64,000 nucleotides of DNA from JAXGPP01 sp040766885 (GCA_040766885.1 JAXGPP010000012.1:1-64000), one strand, 5' to 3'; shown: positions 17,962 to 26,773, numbered from the stretch's first letter. The notes: a model not told the origin generated them from the letters alone. Program-made: numbers and translations.

Positions 17962-18528
17962 TACCGTAACTCCGGTGTGAACAGATTGCGGCAACCCAGC
18001 GGTCGCCGCAGTCAGCGGTGGCTTGTGGCATCGCTGTCCACACGGAAATGCGTTACTGTCCGTGAAATCCGGTTTCAGACAGTGAAATCTTGGCGGGCGA
18101 ATCTCGACACTGCGAAGGTGGCCGAGCCGGTGCGTTCGCACGGGCAACAATCCCGCCACCTGCGGGCAGGGGTGGGCCACGATTGCTCCGAGCCTCTGTT
18201 AGGCGATGCTGAGAACTTGCCGGGTGGCGAACCACAAACGGCAGATGCCCGCTTGAGGATGCGGGTTGGCAAGAGAGGCTCGCCCGGAAATGCAGATGAC
18301 TGCTCAAACTGACCGATTGGTCGGCCGTGTTTCCAACGGCTTGATGAACCGGCCGCCCAAGCGGGAGGCGGCAGAACAAGGGCGAACCTGCGTCAGAGCG
18401 TGGCCGGTGCGATTCCCATTCCCGACCGTTCATGAGCGACTGCTTGCGGCGTCTGCGGCGACATCTCCGATGTGCCGACAGAGATGCCAGCGAGCCTGTT
18501 AGAGCGCCGCAAAGCAGTGCGGGATGGA
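17962..18528. other. Gene-free stretch upstream of HTH/coiled-coil gene
   Basis: About 570 bases between two leftward genes. Frames on both strands lack resemblance to known proteins. Mild internal complementarity is present around 18148-18186 (CAATCCCGCC...GGGCCACGATTG). It probably contains the promoter of the downstream gene; no clear -35/-10 pair was found. Confidence 0.3.
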
Positions 18529-19791
18529 CTAATCACGCTTGTAGGCAAAGAAACCTTCCTTTTGCCCGGCCCGGCGAAGGTGGCGGCCAAATTCGGGCAT
18601 CTTCTTCTTTATCGCTTGGCGGGCACGGCTCACTCGAACGCCAACGACCTTTAGCGCCTCCCCATACGCTGCGGGCCAATTCCTTTTCTTTGGTGGTTTT
18701 CCTTTGCGCAGCCAAACTGATTCGTTCTGGTACTTGCGCAATCGGTTCAGGTGGTCTTCAAGATCCCGTCGCTGGTCCGGGTTCACCACGGACTGGAGCC
18801 GCTCCTCCGTGCTAACGATTTCCTGGTACACATCATCTATCGCCACGTCATCAACCATATCCTGGGAACGGAATCCCCCGATCTGCGGCAGTGTTGGATC
18901 AAGCTCGAACGGCGTCATCTGTTTACCGGGGTTTGACAACATCTTCTCCAGTTCACAAAAACCGGCCTGATCGTCAAACCAGTCCTTCTCAATCTCGCCG
19001 TCGTCCTTTTTGTATTGCAGCCGCCACCTTCCCTCGGCAAACCGGAATTCAAGGACTGGCGGTCGTAAACCCTCCTGCCGCTCCGCAATACTCTCGGTTT
19101 CCTCTGTCGGCTGGTTCCCAGAAGGAACTACTCCGAAAAGCATCGTTCGGCTCTTGTCGAGCAGAATGTCGATGGCGGCAATCGATGCCGTGAAGAGCGG
19201 TTGCTCTATGGCCAAGTGCCAAGGGTGCAGTGGATACGGAGCACCTTCCTCGGGCTCACCGAGGGCCTCCAAAGGGGTTTCTTCGCCTCTGCCGACCCAC
19301 AGTCGATAACGGCAGGTCAGGAGCGGCGACGGGTACTCTATTCCCAGCCGATACAGCAGCATCAGCCACTCGTCATACTCTCGCTCCCCCTGCTCAGGCA
19401 GCATCGGGTATTCCTGCGACAGAAAGGAAGAGACTGATGACTTGCCCAGATCGCTCGGTCGGAAGTCGATCTCACACGCCACCAAGAAAGCGGCATCGGC
19501 GAGCGTTCTGAATTCTCGCAGCCCTTCGCCGTTGCCATAGAAGCGGCCAAAATAGCAGTCGTCGTCAGGGCCGACCCACTCTTGCCAGCCTTCGCCAAAT
19601 GTCTCAGCGAATGCCTTGCGGAAAGAGGCACCGACGTCTTCTCCGTCGTGTCCGGGAATATCGGAATGAGGTCTCCACAGTTCGTGGTACAGGGCCAGAT
19701 ACCGATTCGAGCATCGCTCGAACTCACGTCGGAGTGCCTCCAGTGAACCTCGGGCTGCCGTGGTCATCCTCGTGTTTTCTTCTCGCTGCAT
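18529..19791 (-). CDS. Large hypothetical protein of the element
   Basis: A 420-residue soluble protein that I do not recognise. It is acidic overall, with a C-terminal basic end (VSRARQAIKKKMPEFGRHLRR and KKRNWPAAYGEALK) that resembles a DNA-binding helix. There are no membrane segments or signal peptide. A second in-frame ATG nine codons on (MTTAARGSLEALRREFERC) is an alternative start. It is read leftward, between the HTH/coiled-coil gene and the recombinase, so it is probably part of the element backbone. Confidence 0.6.
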   Translation of the reverse strand: MQREENTRMTTAARGSLEALRREFERCSNRYLALYHELWRPHSDIPGHDGEDVGASFRKAFAETFGEGWQEWVGPDDDCYFGRFYGNGEGLREFRTLADAAFLVACEIDFRPSDLGKSSVSSFLSQEYPMLPEQGEREYDEWLMLLYRLGIEYPSPLLTCRYRLWVGRGEETPLEALGEPEEGAPYPLHPWHLAIEQPLFTASIAAIDILLDKSRTMLFGVVPSGNQPTEETESIAERQEGLRPPVLEFRFAEGRWRLQYKKDDGEIEKDWFDDQAGFCELEKMLSNPGKQMTPFELDPTLPQIGGFRSQDMVDDVAIDDVYQEIVSTEERLQSVVNPDQRRDLEDHLNRLRKYQNESVWLRKGKPPKKRNWPAAYGEALKVVGVRVSRARQAIKKKMPEFGRHLRRAGQKEGFFAYKRD

Positions 19792-19972
19792 GGCTCTTCG
19801 TCTCGATGCTCGACTTCATTACGACCGCCTGCGCTTCTGCCAACGGTCTCACTCGGGTGCTGCGGGCCGTGTATAAGCGCCTCGACACGGGATTGTGGCT
19901 TCGGCCGTCCCGTGTTCGTCTGCGCATTTTGTAACTGCGCAACGATCCCGACGCCAGAGGGGAACCATATGG

Positions 19973-21589
19973 CTAGCGGCGAGATTTCTTCAGGTTTAGG
20001 TGTTCGGTTTCAGGTGTGTCGAGGTCGCCTGCCTCAAACTCATGTGCTTGACACAAGGTCATCGTCCTCGTGCGACCGTCCCAGGAGAGCGCCAATTTGC
20101 GAACCCGACCGGTGCGGAAGTTTATTTGAGCTAGGAGCATTTTCTTTCCGCTACGCAGTCTTGTAATGACGACCTGAATTCCTTCAATGAGGGCATTGAT
20201 CTGCGCTCGTAGCTTGATCCGCAAATCGAAATCTTTGGGGTTCCCCCTCACGAGGTCAATGACTTGCTGGGTGTCTTTAAGAGCCTTACCCTCACCCTTA
20301 ACGTGCCGTTTCGACAGCAACTCTTCGATTCTCGCTCTCGTCGCCACCTGCTGCTCTTCCAGCTTTTGCAGCGTCCCGACCAGGGTTTGCACCGCAGTTC
20401 CCTCCAGAATCAACTGCTGGGCATCTTCTACCTGCCTGGAAAGGTACGCCAACTTGGCCTCGCACCCGGTGATCTCGTCTTCAATGCTTGTTGTATCCGG
20501 GTCGGCACGAAGGATGTCCTTCGGCTTTAGTTCCTTACAGTAGTCCAGGAAGGCGTCCTCAAACAATTGGTACGGAAAGCTGATGAACGGCGCTCGCCCC
20601 TTCACTGCTGCCGATGACACCATGTATGTCTTGCCCCGCTTGGTCAAGATGATCCCTTCGCCGTCGAGGTCTTTCATGAGACCACGGAAAAGATTGGTCA
20701 CGCTCTCTCCAGTCCTGCCCCTCGCAGTCGCTCGACTCTTAAGCGATTCTTGCGCTCGATACCAATCCGTTTCAGAGATGATCTGGGGATAGTAATTCTT
20801 GATCGGCTCGTCGGTGGCCTTCGTCTGGCCCGTAGCCGTAGAACCGATGCGAGGCTGGTATTCGCCAAGGACTGCCCTGCCTCGCAGGAATTTGTGGATC
20901 GTACCGACCTCCCATCTCTTAGCACGTCCAAGCGGCCGGATTCCCTCACGAGTAAAGGTTTGGGCAATCAGGTTCAGGCCATACCCCTCTATTACCATTC
21001 GGAAAAGTCGCTTAACGACAGCGACCTTCTCTGGTATCGGCTTCCACGTCTTAGCGTCAAGCCAGCACGGAACTTTCCTCGTCATCCGTTCGCCACTTTC
21101 CAGAAGTCGCTTCCGCTTGTTCTCCCACGCCTGATGGATGCGAAGCGATTTTGTTTTGGATTCCTCATGCGCCCGGAAGGCGACGGACAGGAAGACGATC
21201 AAGCCGATCATATCGTTGAGTGTGGACTTGTCGAAATGCTGTTCCGGTTCCAAGGTATGGATTTCAACGCCCGTGCGAAGAACCGAGCGGAACAGATCGT
21301 ATGCGTCATCTAACTGAGCACGTGAAAGCCGGTCCAGACTTTCGACGATCAGCACATCTCCAGAATGGACTCGCCCGTCTTTGATGGCCTGGAGAAATGC
21401 GCCCAACTTCCGCTTTAGGTTGGCCCCACGAAACGCACTCACCCCAAGCTCACGCAGATCAAGGGTGTCATCGAGTTGCCACCCCATGCGCTTCGCCAGC
21501 CGGGCTGATGCCTCTATCTGCCGCCGCAACGAATCGCCCTTAATCTGCTGCGGCAGGCTGAACCTTATGTAGGAAAAAGCCGTTTTCAC
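19973..21589 (-). CDS. Large serine recombinase (integrase of the element)
   Basis: A 538-residue serine recombinase. The N-terminal resolvase domain begins TAFSYIRFSLPQQIKGDS, with the catalytic serine in IRFSLPQQ, and includes DVLIVESLDRLSRAQLDD. A recombinase domain follows (WLDAKTWKPIPEKVAVVKRL, GLNLIAQTFTREGI), then a C-terminal coiled coil and a DNA-binding tail. Such enzymes integrate phages and elements at specific att sites without host factors. The GTG at 21589 has GAGGAGATC at proper spacing; an upstream ATG at 21625 would be within the presumed att region. Its position at the element's right edge, reading inward, is typical. The att core should lie between about 21590 and 21650. 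Confidence 0.92.
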   Translation of the reverse strand: MKTAFSYIRFSLPQQIKGDSLRRQIEASARLAKRMGWQLDDTLDLRELGVSAFRGANLKRKLGAFLQAIKDGRVHSGDVLIVESLDRLSRAQLDDAYDLFRSVLRTGVEIHTLEPEQHFDKSTLNDMIGLIVFLSVAFRAHEESKTKSLRIHQAWENKRKRLLESGERMTRKVPCWLDAKTWKPIPEKVAVVKRLFRMVIEGYGLNLIAQTFTREGIRPLGRAKRWEVGTIHKFLRGRAVLGEYQPRIGSTATGQTKATDEPIKNYYPQIISETDWYRAQESLKSRATARGRTGESVTNLFRGLMKDLDGEGIILTKRGKTYMVSSAAVKGRAPFISFPYQLFEDAFLDYCKELKPKDILRADPDTTSIEDEITGCEAKLAYLSRQVEDAQQLILEGTAVQTLVGTLQKLEEQQVATRARIEELLSKRHVKGEGKALKDTQQVIDLVRGNPKDFDLRIKLRAQINALIEGIQVVITRLRSGKKMLLAQINFRTGRVRKLALSWDGRTRTMTLCQAHEFEAGDLDTPETEHLNLKKSRR

Positions 21590-21638
21590 CGTCGATCTCC
21601 TCTCGTGGGCAATATTTGCACGCACGCTCAGCGATTAT

Positions 21639-21821
21639 AAGGGAGGTGGTGAAAATGTCAACTACATGGAGAACTGGCCGATCACCGTCGCCCAGTCGCC
21701 GCTGGGGAGCGAGGCCGATTTCAACCAGGACATCGTCGTGCGCTTCAAGGCAAGCGAGCGCGGCGCGGCGGCCGTGCTCAATCCGCGCGCGGTGGTGAAG
21801 TGCACCGGCGCGGAGGCGTGA
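21639..21821 (+). pseudogene. Truncated C-terminus of a phage structural (capsid-like) gene
   Basis: An open frame without a start codon of its own gives about 60 residues (YMENWPITVAQSPLG ... VVRFKASERGAAAVL ... AVVKCTGAEA) and stops at 21821. It lies directly beyond the recombinase and just ahead of phage head-tail-like genes, where a major capsid gene usually sits. Its last residues have a capsid-like ending, but this is resemblance by eye. The N-terminal part would lie beyond the left end of the element, outside the window. The exact left boundary of this fragment depends on the att site. Confidence 0.55.
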
Positions 21822-21836
21822 GGTCGAGTGGGAAGC

Positions 21837-21865
21837 GGGGGCGCGGCTGGCGGGGCCGCGCCCCC
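21837..21865 (+). terminator. GC-rich hairpin after truncated structural gene
   Basis: GGGGGCGCGGC (21837-21847) pairs with GCCGCGCCCCC (21855-21865) over a 7-base loop, 16 bases past the stop of the truncated gene. There is no T-run, so it could be a terminator, a processing site or simply a strong hairpin. Confidence 0.45.
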
Positions 21866-21922
21866 GCGGCGGGCCCGCTGTAATCGTCTCGCGTGTGATT
21901 TGAGCAACAGGAGATGCGGCTG

Positions 21923-22138
21923 ATGGCAAGCGACATGGAACAACTGCGGCTCGTTCGAAGCCAGGCGCTGGCTTTGTTGGCGCAACTTACGGCCGATCCC
22001 AAGCCGAGCTATGAGATCGACGGCCAGAGCGTGTCGTGGAACGATTACCTGCGGCGGCTTGAAGAGCTGGTCGAGTGGTGCGATCGCCGGATGGCGGGCG
22101 ACGAGCCCTGCGAGATCCGCAGCCAGGGGGTGACGTAG
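21923..22138 (+). CDS. Small phage-like protein
   Basis: A 71-residue acidic, helical protein starting MASDMEQLRLVRSQALALLA, with YEIDGQSVSWNDYLRRLEEL in the middle. The ATG at 21923 is chosen because GGAG lies nine bases upstream; the ATG at 21914 is too close to that site. It sits first among the structural-like genes after the truncated gene, where head-completion or scaffold-related small proteins are common. No family is assigned. Confidence 0.6.
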   Translation: MASDMEQLRLVRSQALALLAQLTADPKPSYEIDGQSVSWNDYLRRLEELVEWCDRRMAGDEPCEIRSQGVT

Positions 22139-22210
22139 GCGAAGACGTGGATGGCGGTGACGGAATGAAATTCCGTGTTACCGGAAGTATGAGCAGACGC
22201 GAGGTGGGCA

Positions 22211-22840
22211 ATGGGACTGGCGGATGGCGATCTGGAGATGGTCGACGGACTGGCGGCGGTGACGGTGATGCGGCGCGGCGAAGCGTCGGGAGTGGTGGTG
22301 CCGCATGCGCTCCGGAGGCAGGTTCGCTCGCGCGAGCTGAACGACTCGGGCGCGCTGGCCAGCGACGTCGCCTGGCACTTGCCGACCGCCGAATTGCCGT
22401 TTGAGCCGCGGCCGGGCGACGTGATCGTCGATGGCGACGGCGCGCGGTGGACCGTGCTTGCCACCCGGCGCTCGCCGCTCACGGGCCGCTGGCGGTGCCG
22501 GACGCGGAACTTGGTCACGGCCTATGGGCTCGATGAGGCGATCGACATCGAGCGGGCCAGCTTTACGAAGAGTGTTACGGGTGAAGAGCAGGCGGCTTGG
22601 GAGACCGTGCAGTCGGGCGCGGCGGCGCGGATCGAGACGATTGCCGCCGAGGTCCGCCAGACGCACGACCGCCGTCACACCCGTGCGAGTTATCGGGTGT
22701 TCGTGGCGGATGGCGTGAGCCTCGACCATAGCTGCCGGCTCAAGGACGCCGGCGGGGGTGTGTACGCGATACGCCGGGTGCGGAAGGTGGAAGGCGTGGA
22801 GGGGCTGGTGGAAATCGAAGCGGAACTGGTTGAGGAATAG
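22211..22840 (+). CDS. Phage head-tail connector/head-closure-like protein
   Basis: A 209-residue beta-rich protein built of two similar halves. Each has a 'condition of use' strand pattern: FEPRPGDVIVDGDGARWTVL followed by the RWRCRTRNLV strand, then YRVFVADGVSLDHSCRLKD followed by YAIRRVRKVEG. Small beta-barrel head-closure (adaptor/stopper) proteins of tailed phages look like this, and the position before a tail-completion-like gene fits. This is a structural guess, not a proven family match. Confidence 0.5.
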   Translation: MGLADGDLEMVDGLAAVTVMRRGEASGVVVPHALRRQVRSRELNDSGALASDVAWHLPTAELPFEPRPGDVIVDGDGARWTVLATRRSPLTGRWRCRTRNLVTAYGLDEAIDIERASFTKSVTGEEQAAWETVQSGAAARIETIAAEVRQTHDRRHTRASYRVFVADGVSLDHSCRLKDAGGGVYAIRRVRKVEGVEGLVEIEAELVEE

Positions 22841-22852
22841 AGGAGGCGCGGC

Positions 22853-23260
22853 ATGAATCTGGAGCAGGTTGTACACGAGCGATGGGCCGCCAGTCCGGAG
22901 CTTGCGGCATTGTTGCCGGCCGGGAGGGTATTCACCGGAAGGGTCTCAACCGGCACGCTGCCCTACGCGACACTCCTGCGCCGCGCGGCGCGGCGGCGCT
23001 GGCCGAGCAACAGCGGCGAGGAGATCGAGGAAGTCGCGCTGAGGATCCGCGTGTGGCATACGAACTATGGGGCTGCCCGGTCGGTGGGCCGCGCGATCGG
23101 CGAAGTGTTCGATCGCAGCCGGTTTTCGCTGGCCGGCGGCGATTGCGTGATGCACATGCGCCGGCGCCACGAGTCGGCGTACCAGTTTGACGACGGCGCG
23201 TGGCGGTTGACGCTCGATTTCCGCGCGTACGTGCGCGTGGCCGCGGAAGAGCAGGCGTAA
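22853..23260 (+). CDS. Tail completion/terminator-like phage protein
   Basis: A 135-residue protein resembling DUF3168-type tail terminator proteins. It begins with a short helix and an amplitude-like segment (PELAALLPAGRVFTGRVSTG), then TLPYATLLR, alternating strands and a closing strand LTLDFRAYVRVA. The ATG at 22853 follows AGGAGGCGC and comes 12 bases after the previous gene. In phages this protein caps the tail tube; the gene order here agrees. Confidence 0.55.
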   Translation: MNLEQVVHERWAASPELAALLPAGRVFTGRVSTGTLPYATLLRRAARRRWPSNSGEEIEEVALRIRVWHTNYGAARSVGRAIGEVFDRSRFSLAGGDCVMHMRRRHESAYQFDDGAWRLTLDFRAYVRVAAEEQA

Positions 23261-23308
23261 GGCACGAAACGATGTCGGGCTGAAGCCCAACCTACGGGAG
23301 GCGAGAAG

Positions 23309-23818
23309 ATGAGCAGCAGTTTGCAGAGCACCATCAGCGGGCAACTTGGCTGGACGTGGCGCGACCGCGTGGACGTGGCGCCGATCGTCGACAGCAATCG
23401 GCTCAGCTTTCAGCTCAGCCTGAGCGACGGCAACGGGCCGGGGCAATGCAACAGCGTGTGGCACCTCGAGGACCAGGTGCTCCTGGCCGGCCAGTCGGCG
23501 ACCTACTATCTCGACGCGCTGCCGCAGGTGCTGTTCGGGGCGTCGATCGCCATTGCGCTGGCCATGGTTAAAGCGCTGTTGATCGTCAACCGCGCGGAGG
23601 CCGGGCACATCGTGGTGGGCGGTGCGGCGAGCCTCGAGTGGCATGCCCCGTTCGGCTCGCCGGGCGACACGGCCCGCGTCATGCCGCACAGTCCGTGGCT
23701 GGCGGCCAATAGCCAGGCGGGTTGGCCCGTGACGGCCGGCAGCTCGGCCCTGAAGATCGCGGCCGCCGAGTCCGACACGGTGTTCGACATTGCGATCCTG
23801 GGGACGAGGGTGGAGTAG
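23309..23818 (+). CDS. Phage tail-associated hypothetical protein
   Basis: A 169-residue protein, probably beta-rich, with HLEDQVLLAGQSATYYLDAL and a central hydrophobic stretch ASIAIALAMVKALLIVN. The ending TVFDIAILGTRVE is typical of tail tube or tail fibre-like proteins. The ATG at 23309 has GGGAGGCGAGA upstream. No family is assigned; the role is inferred from order after the tail-completion-like gene. Confidence 0.5.
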   Translation: MSSSLQSTISGQLGWTWRDRVDVAPIVDSNRLSFQLSLSDGNGPGQCNSVWHLEDQVLLAGQSATYYLDALPQVLFGASIAIALAMVKALLIVNRAEAGHIVVGGAASLEWHAPFGSPGDTARVMPHSPWLAANSQAGWPVTAGSSALKIAAAESDTVFDIAILGTRVE

Positions 23819-23890
23819 CAGTCGGCCGCCGCTCGGCGGGCGCGGAAGCGGGCGTCAGGCCCGCAGGGAGTGTGGAGGGCATTGCAGATA

Positions 23891-23945
23891 AACCCGCAGG
23901 GACTGCGGGGCTACTTTCAACCCGCAGGGACTGCGGGGCTACTTT
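23891..23945 (+). repeat. Tandem copies of a CCCGCAGGGACTGCGGG unit
   Basis: Two near-identical 27-base units run head to tail (23891-23917 and 23919-23945), and a diverged copy precedes them near 23860. Related sequences recur at 34063-34081 and near 43430 and 43464-43482. Each carries an imperfect palindrome, so this is a dispersed intergenic repeat family of this genome. Confidence 0.7.
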
Positions 23946-23981
23946 GCGGGCTGCTTTGGGCGTTCGAGGGGAGGTGAGTTT

Positions 23982-24827
23982 ATGGCAGTGGCATTCAGGG
24001 AGTTGGGCGGGTCGCCGGTCGAGGAGTATGCGCTGGAGGGTTTTCGGGCGCGGCGCGAGTTTCTCATCGCGTGGGAAGACCGCGACGCGTTCGCGGGCGA
24101 GGTGCTCGGACTGGCGGGCGGGCACGGCGGGCGGATCTGGGTGCAGTATCCTGGCAAGCCGTCGGTCTTCGCGGTGAAACTGCGCTACGCCCCTTTGGAT
24201 CCGGACGGCCCGGATCGGAAGGAACTTGCCGATCTTGCCGAGGGGCTCAACAGCTACAGCCAGTCGTTTGCCCGGGCGACGGTCGAGTATCGCACGATCA
24301 ACCCGCGCGATCGCGACGACGGGCCGCAGAACGAACTGGGCACGCACCTCACCTACCGCATGGTGGCCGCGGCGGCGCTGGAGCCGCTCGTGCCGCAAGG
24401 CTGGCAATGGAGCGACAACCCGTCGCTGCCGCTCTCCGGCACGATGGTGGTGAGCAAGCTCGTGCCGACCACCGAGCATCATCTCACCTGGCACCAGGTG
24501 GTGAACCCGTCGTGGGCGGCGATTCGCGAGTTGCAAGGGACGGTCAACGAACTGGAGTTCCTTGGCTGTCCGCCGGGCGCGGTGCTGTTTGAAGGGGCCG
24601 AGGCCAACAAGCTCTACCGCGCGGGGCTGGAGGCGGGGCCATCGGCCTTCTGCTGGCAGATCCACTACCTGTTTCGCGAGCGGAGCGTGAAGCACGCCGG
24701 CCAGGTGTTCGGCTGGAATCACTTCTATCGCGACAATCCAGCCGGCTGGGTGGAACTGACCAACGGCGCGGCCGGCGTTTACGACCTGGCCGACTTCGCG
24801 CCGCTGTTCCAGTCGGCAAACCCGTAG
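23982..24827 (+). CDS. Phage tail-like hypothetical protein
   Basis: A 281-residue protein, last of the structural-like block. It lacks membrane segments and has several aromatic strands (LTYRMVAAAAL, FCWQIHYLFRERSV, WNHFYRDNPAGWVEL). The ATG at 23982 follows GGGAGGTGAG. It is too short for a tape-measure protein; a distal tail or tail-accessory role is possible. I cannot name the family. Confidence 0.5.
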   Translation: MAVAFRELGGSPVEEYALEGFRARREFLIAWEDRDAFAGEVLGLAGGHGGRIWVQYPGKPSVFAVKLRYAPLDPDGPDRKELADLAEGLNSYSQSFARATVEYRTINPRDRDDGPQNELGTHLTYRMVAAAALEPLVPQGWQWSDNPSLPLSGTMVVSKLVPTTEHHLTWHQVVNPSWAAIRELQGTVNELEFLGCPPGAVLFEGAEANKLYRAGLEAGPSAFCWQIHYLFRERSVKHAGQVFGWNHFYRDNPAGWVELTNGAAGVYDLADFAPLFQSANP

Positions 24828-24956
24828 ACGCGGCGTCTCGCCGCGTTTTCGAGCGCGACTAAAACACGGCGGGCCGGCGCAGACGACGCGTCTCGCCGCG
24901 CTCATGAATGCGACGGGACGTCGGACGTGATTCAAGTATGCGACGGGACGTCGCAT
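24828..24956. repeat. Cluster of REP-like palindromes
   Basis: Three copies of a short palindrome family: ACGCGGCG/CGCCGCGT at 24828-24846, an imperfect ATGCGACGGGACGTCG copy at 24908-24923, and a perfect ATGCGACGGGACGTCGCAT at 24938-24956. The last abuts the stop of the leftward YgfZ-like gene. Matching palindromes occur at 34113-34131, 37103-37121 and 57750-57768. Confidence 0.8.
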
Positions 24957-26009
24957 CTACGGCAGGGGCAGATCGATCACCGAGGCGGGACCGAGTGGAG
25001 AGTCGAGATGGGTGCCGGGAGTGTGGTGAGGGAGGCGGACGTAGGCCAAGGCGAGCGGGGCGGCAAGCTGCGGCGAAAAGCAGGAAGACGTGACGCGGCC
25101 GGCCGGCTGGCCCTCGGCGGTGAGTTCGAGGCCCACGGGCGGTGGTTCGGCGGAAGAGAATCGCACACCGGCGAGCTTCTTGTTGACGTGCCCGCGCGAC
25201 TCCAGCCGGGCAACTGTTTCCTGGCCGAGGTAGCAGCCCTTGGTGAAAGAGATCGTCAGCGAGTCGCGAGCCACTTCCTGCGGAAGATTGTCGGCGGTGA
25301 TGTCGCGGCCGTACTCGGGCCAACCGGACTCGATCCGCAGCGCGTCGATCGCGATCTGCCCGCAGGGCCGCGCGCCGGCATCGCGGAGCACTTGCCAGAG
25401 CACGGGCGCCGCGTCGGCCGGGCAAGAGAGCCGCCAGGTGGTCGCCGCGCCAAGCTCGACGCGGCGGAACGAGACCGGCGCGCCCGACCAGGACACCGCG
25501 AGGTGGTCGAGGTGATGCTCCAGGCGGCCGACGGCCAGTGCGCCGCTGCTGGCCGCGGCGAGTAGGACGGGCGACTGCGGTCCCGTCACAAGGATCTCCG
25601 ACCACTCGGCGCTGCGGTCGTGAATCTCGACGCGCTCGCGGATCAGGTAGTAGTCGAGATGCGCGGCGAGGGCGGTCCCCTGGCCGGGCGCCGTTTCGAG
25701 CACCAGCGAGTCGGGCCCGGCGAAGACCGAGAGGTGCGCAAGCACGCGCCCCTTGGCGTCGGCCAGGAAGGTCTCGCAACCGCTGCCCGGAGCCAGCCCG
25801 ACGATCTTGTTGGTCGCCAGGCGATTGAGGAAGTCGGCGCGGTCGTCGCCGGTCAATTCGAGTTGGGTCCGATCGCCCCGCCAGACGAGCCCGGCGGCAC
25901 CAACCAGCGCGGCATGCTCGGCCCGCCAGTCGCCGTAGTCGAGATCGGCCTGTCGGCCGTGGAACTGGCCGAGCGTGGCGCCGGCGTCGCAGAGCAAGTC
26001 GTCGATCAT
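24957..26009 (-). CDS. ygfZ: Folate-binding YgfZ/GcvT-like protein
   Basis: A 350-residue protein of the aminomethyltransferase (GcvT) fold with the diagnostic KGCYLGQE motif of YgfZ, a tetrahydrofolate-dependent factor for iron-sulfur enzyme maturation. The N-terminus MIDDLLCDAGATLGQFHGRQ is preferred; in-frame sequence upstream to 26285 lacks family resemblance. It is divergent from an IscA-like gene about 430 bases away, which fits a shared iron-sulfur role. Function is inferred from family. Confidence 0.85.
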   Translation of the reverse strand: MIDDLLCDAGATLGQFHGRQADLDYGDWRAEHAALVGAAGLVWRGDRTQLELTGDDRADFLNRLATNKIVGLAPGSGCETFLADAKGRVLAHLSVFAGPDSLVLETAPGQGTALAAHLDYYLIRERVEIHDRSAEWSEILVTGPQSPVLLAAASSGALAVGRLEHHLDHLAVSWSGAPVSFRRVELGAATTWRLSCPADAAPVLWQVLRDAGARPCGQIAIDALRIESGWPEYGRDITADNLPQEVARDSLTISFTKGCYLGQETVARLESRGHVNKKLAGVRFSSAEPPPVGLELTAEGQPAGRVTSSCFSPQLAAPLALAYVRLPHHTPGTHLDSPLGPASVIDLPLP

Positions 26010-26440
26010 GGCTGGCGTCGGTTCCAAGGAAGGGCGAGGAAGGAGGGGCCGGCGGGTCGCGGTGGAGTAGGCCGCCCCGTCGCCGGTGTTTGCTGCCCGC
26101 ATTGTACGGTCTGCCGGCAAACGTGGCGGTTTGCCAAAGCGTCCGGCATCGGCGCGGCCGGGTCGAAATGCCCGGCCGCCAACGGGTGGGTTGAGAAACG
26201 GGCGTGACAAAACTCTTTTTGACAGGTAAACTTGTGAAAAATAGCCGATACGCTCTGGGGCGGCCGGGGCCGATGGCGGGCGCAAAACGATCGCCTGCCG
26301 GTCGGATCCGGTTTGTCCAGAGCGGTTTACGGCGTACGATTTGGCACGCCGGTGCGACGGGCAATGCGCCAGCGCCGGCGGTTTTTCCTCAGTGCAGTCG
26401 GTGGATATTCCACTCTTTAGAGGTACACGGAGCTTCAGTG
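26010..26440. other. Divergent intergenic region between ygfZ-like and iscA-like genes
   Basis: About 430 bases between two divergent iron-sulfur-related genes. A TTGACA at 26219-26224 is followed 17 bases later by TAGCCG and could be the iscA-like promoter, though the -10 match is poor. The A/T-rich patch near 26207-26250 stands out in GC-rich surroundings. No gene is apparent. Confidence 0.4.
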
Positions 26441-26773
26441 ATGGCAGTGACGTTGACGGAAAAGGCGGCAGGTGAGGTCAAGCGGCTGATCAGCGAGCAG
26501 AAGCTGCCGGCCGAGGCGGTGCTTCGCGTCGGAGTGGTCGGCGGGGGCTGCAGCGGGTTTGAGTACCGCATGAACTTCGATACGGCCGTCAGCGAGGAGG
26601 AAGACCTGGTGAGCGAGTGTCACGGCGTCCGCGTGGCGGTCGACAGGAAGAGCGCCAACCGGCTGACGGGAACCCAGATCGACTATCACGAGGACCTGAT
26701 GAACCGCGGGTTTGTATTCAACAACCCGTTGGCCGTTCGCACCTGCGGGTGCGGCACGTCGTTCCAGGTATGA
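26441..26773 (+). CDS. iscA: IscA/ErpA-type iron-sulfur cluster carrier
   Basis: A 110-residue A-type carrier protein that accepts and delivers Fe-S clusters. The three cluster-ligand cysteines are present: C37 in GGGCSGF, and C102 and C104 in TCGCGTSFQV at the C-terminus. Length matches the family. The ATG at 26441 has GGAG upstream; the longer frame from 26204 is rejected because it precedes the domain and crosses the promoter-like region. IscA, ErpA and SufA cannot be separated from sequence alone. Confidence 0.92.
   Translation: MAVTLTEKAAGEVKRLISEQKLPAEAVLRVGVVGGGCSGFEYRMNFDTAVSEEEDLVSECHGVRVAVDRKSANRLTGTQIDYHEDLMNRGFVFNNPLAVRTCGCGTSFQV

Noticed and set aside
23679..24956. 425-residue open frame on the minus strand
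   Set aside because: Overlaps the phage-like gene at 23982-24827 and is Arg-rich with no recognisable domain.
26204..26440. Upstream extension of the IscA-like frame
   Set aside because: Lies before the conserved domain and crosses the promoter-like A/T-rich patch; the ATG at 26441 has a ribosome site.
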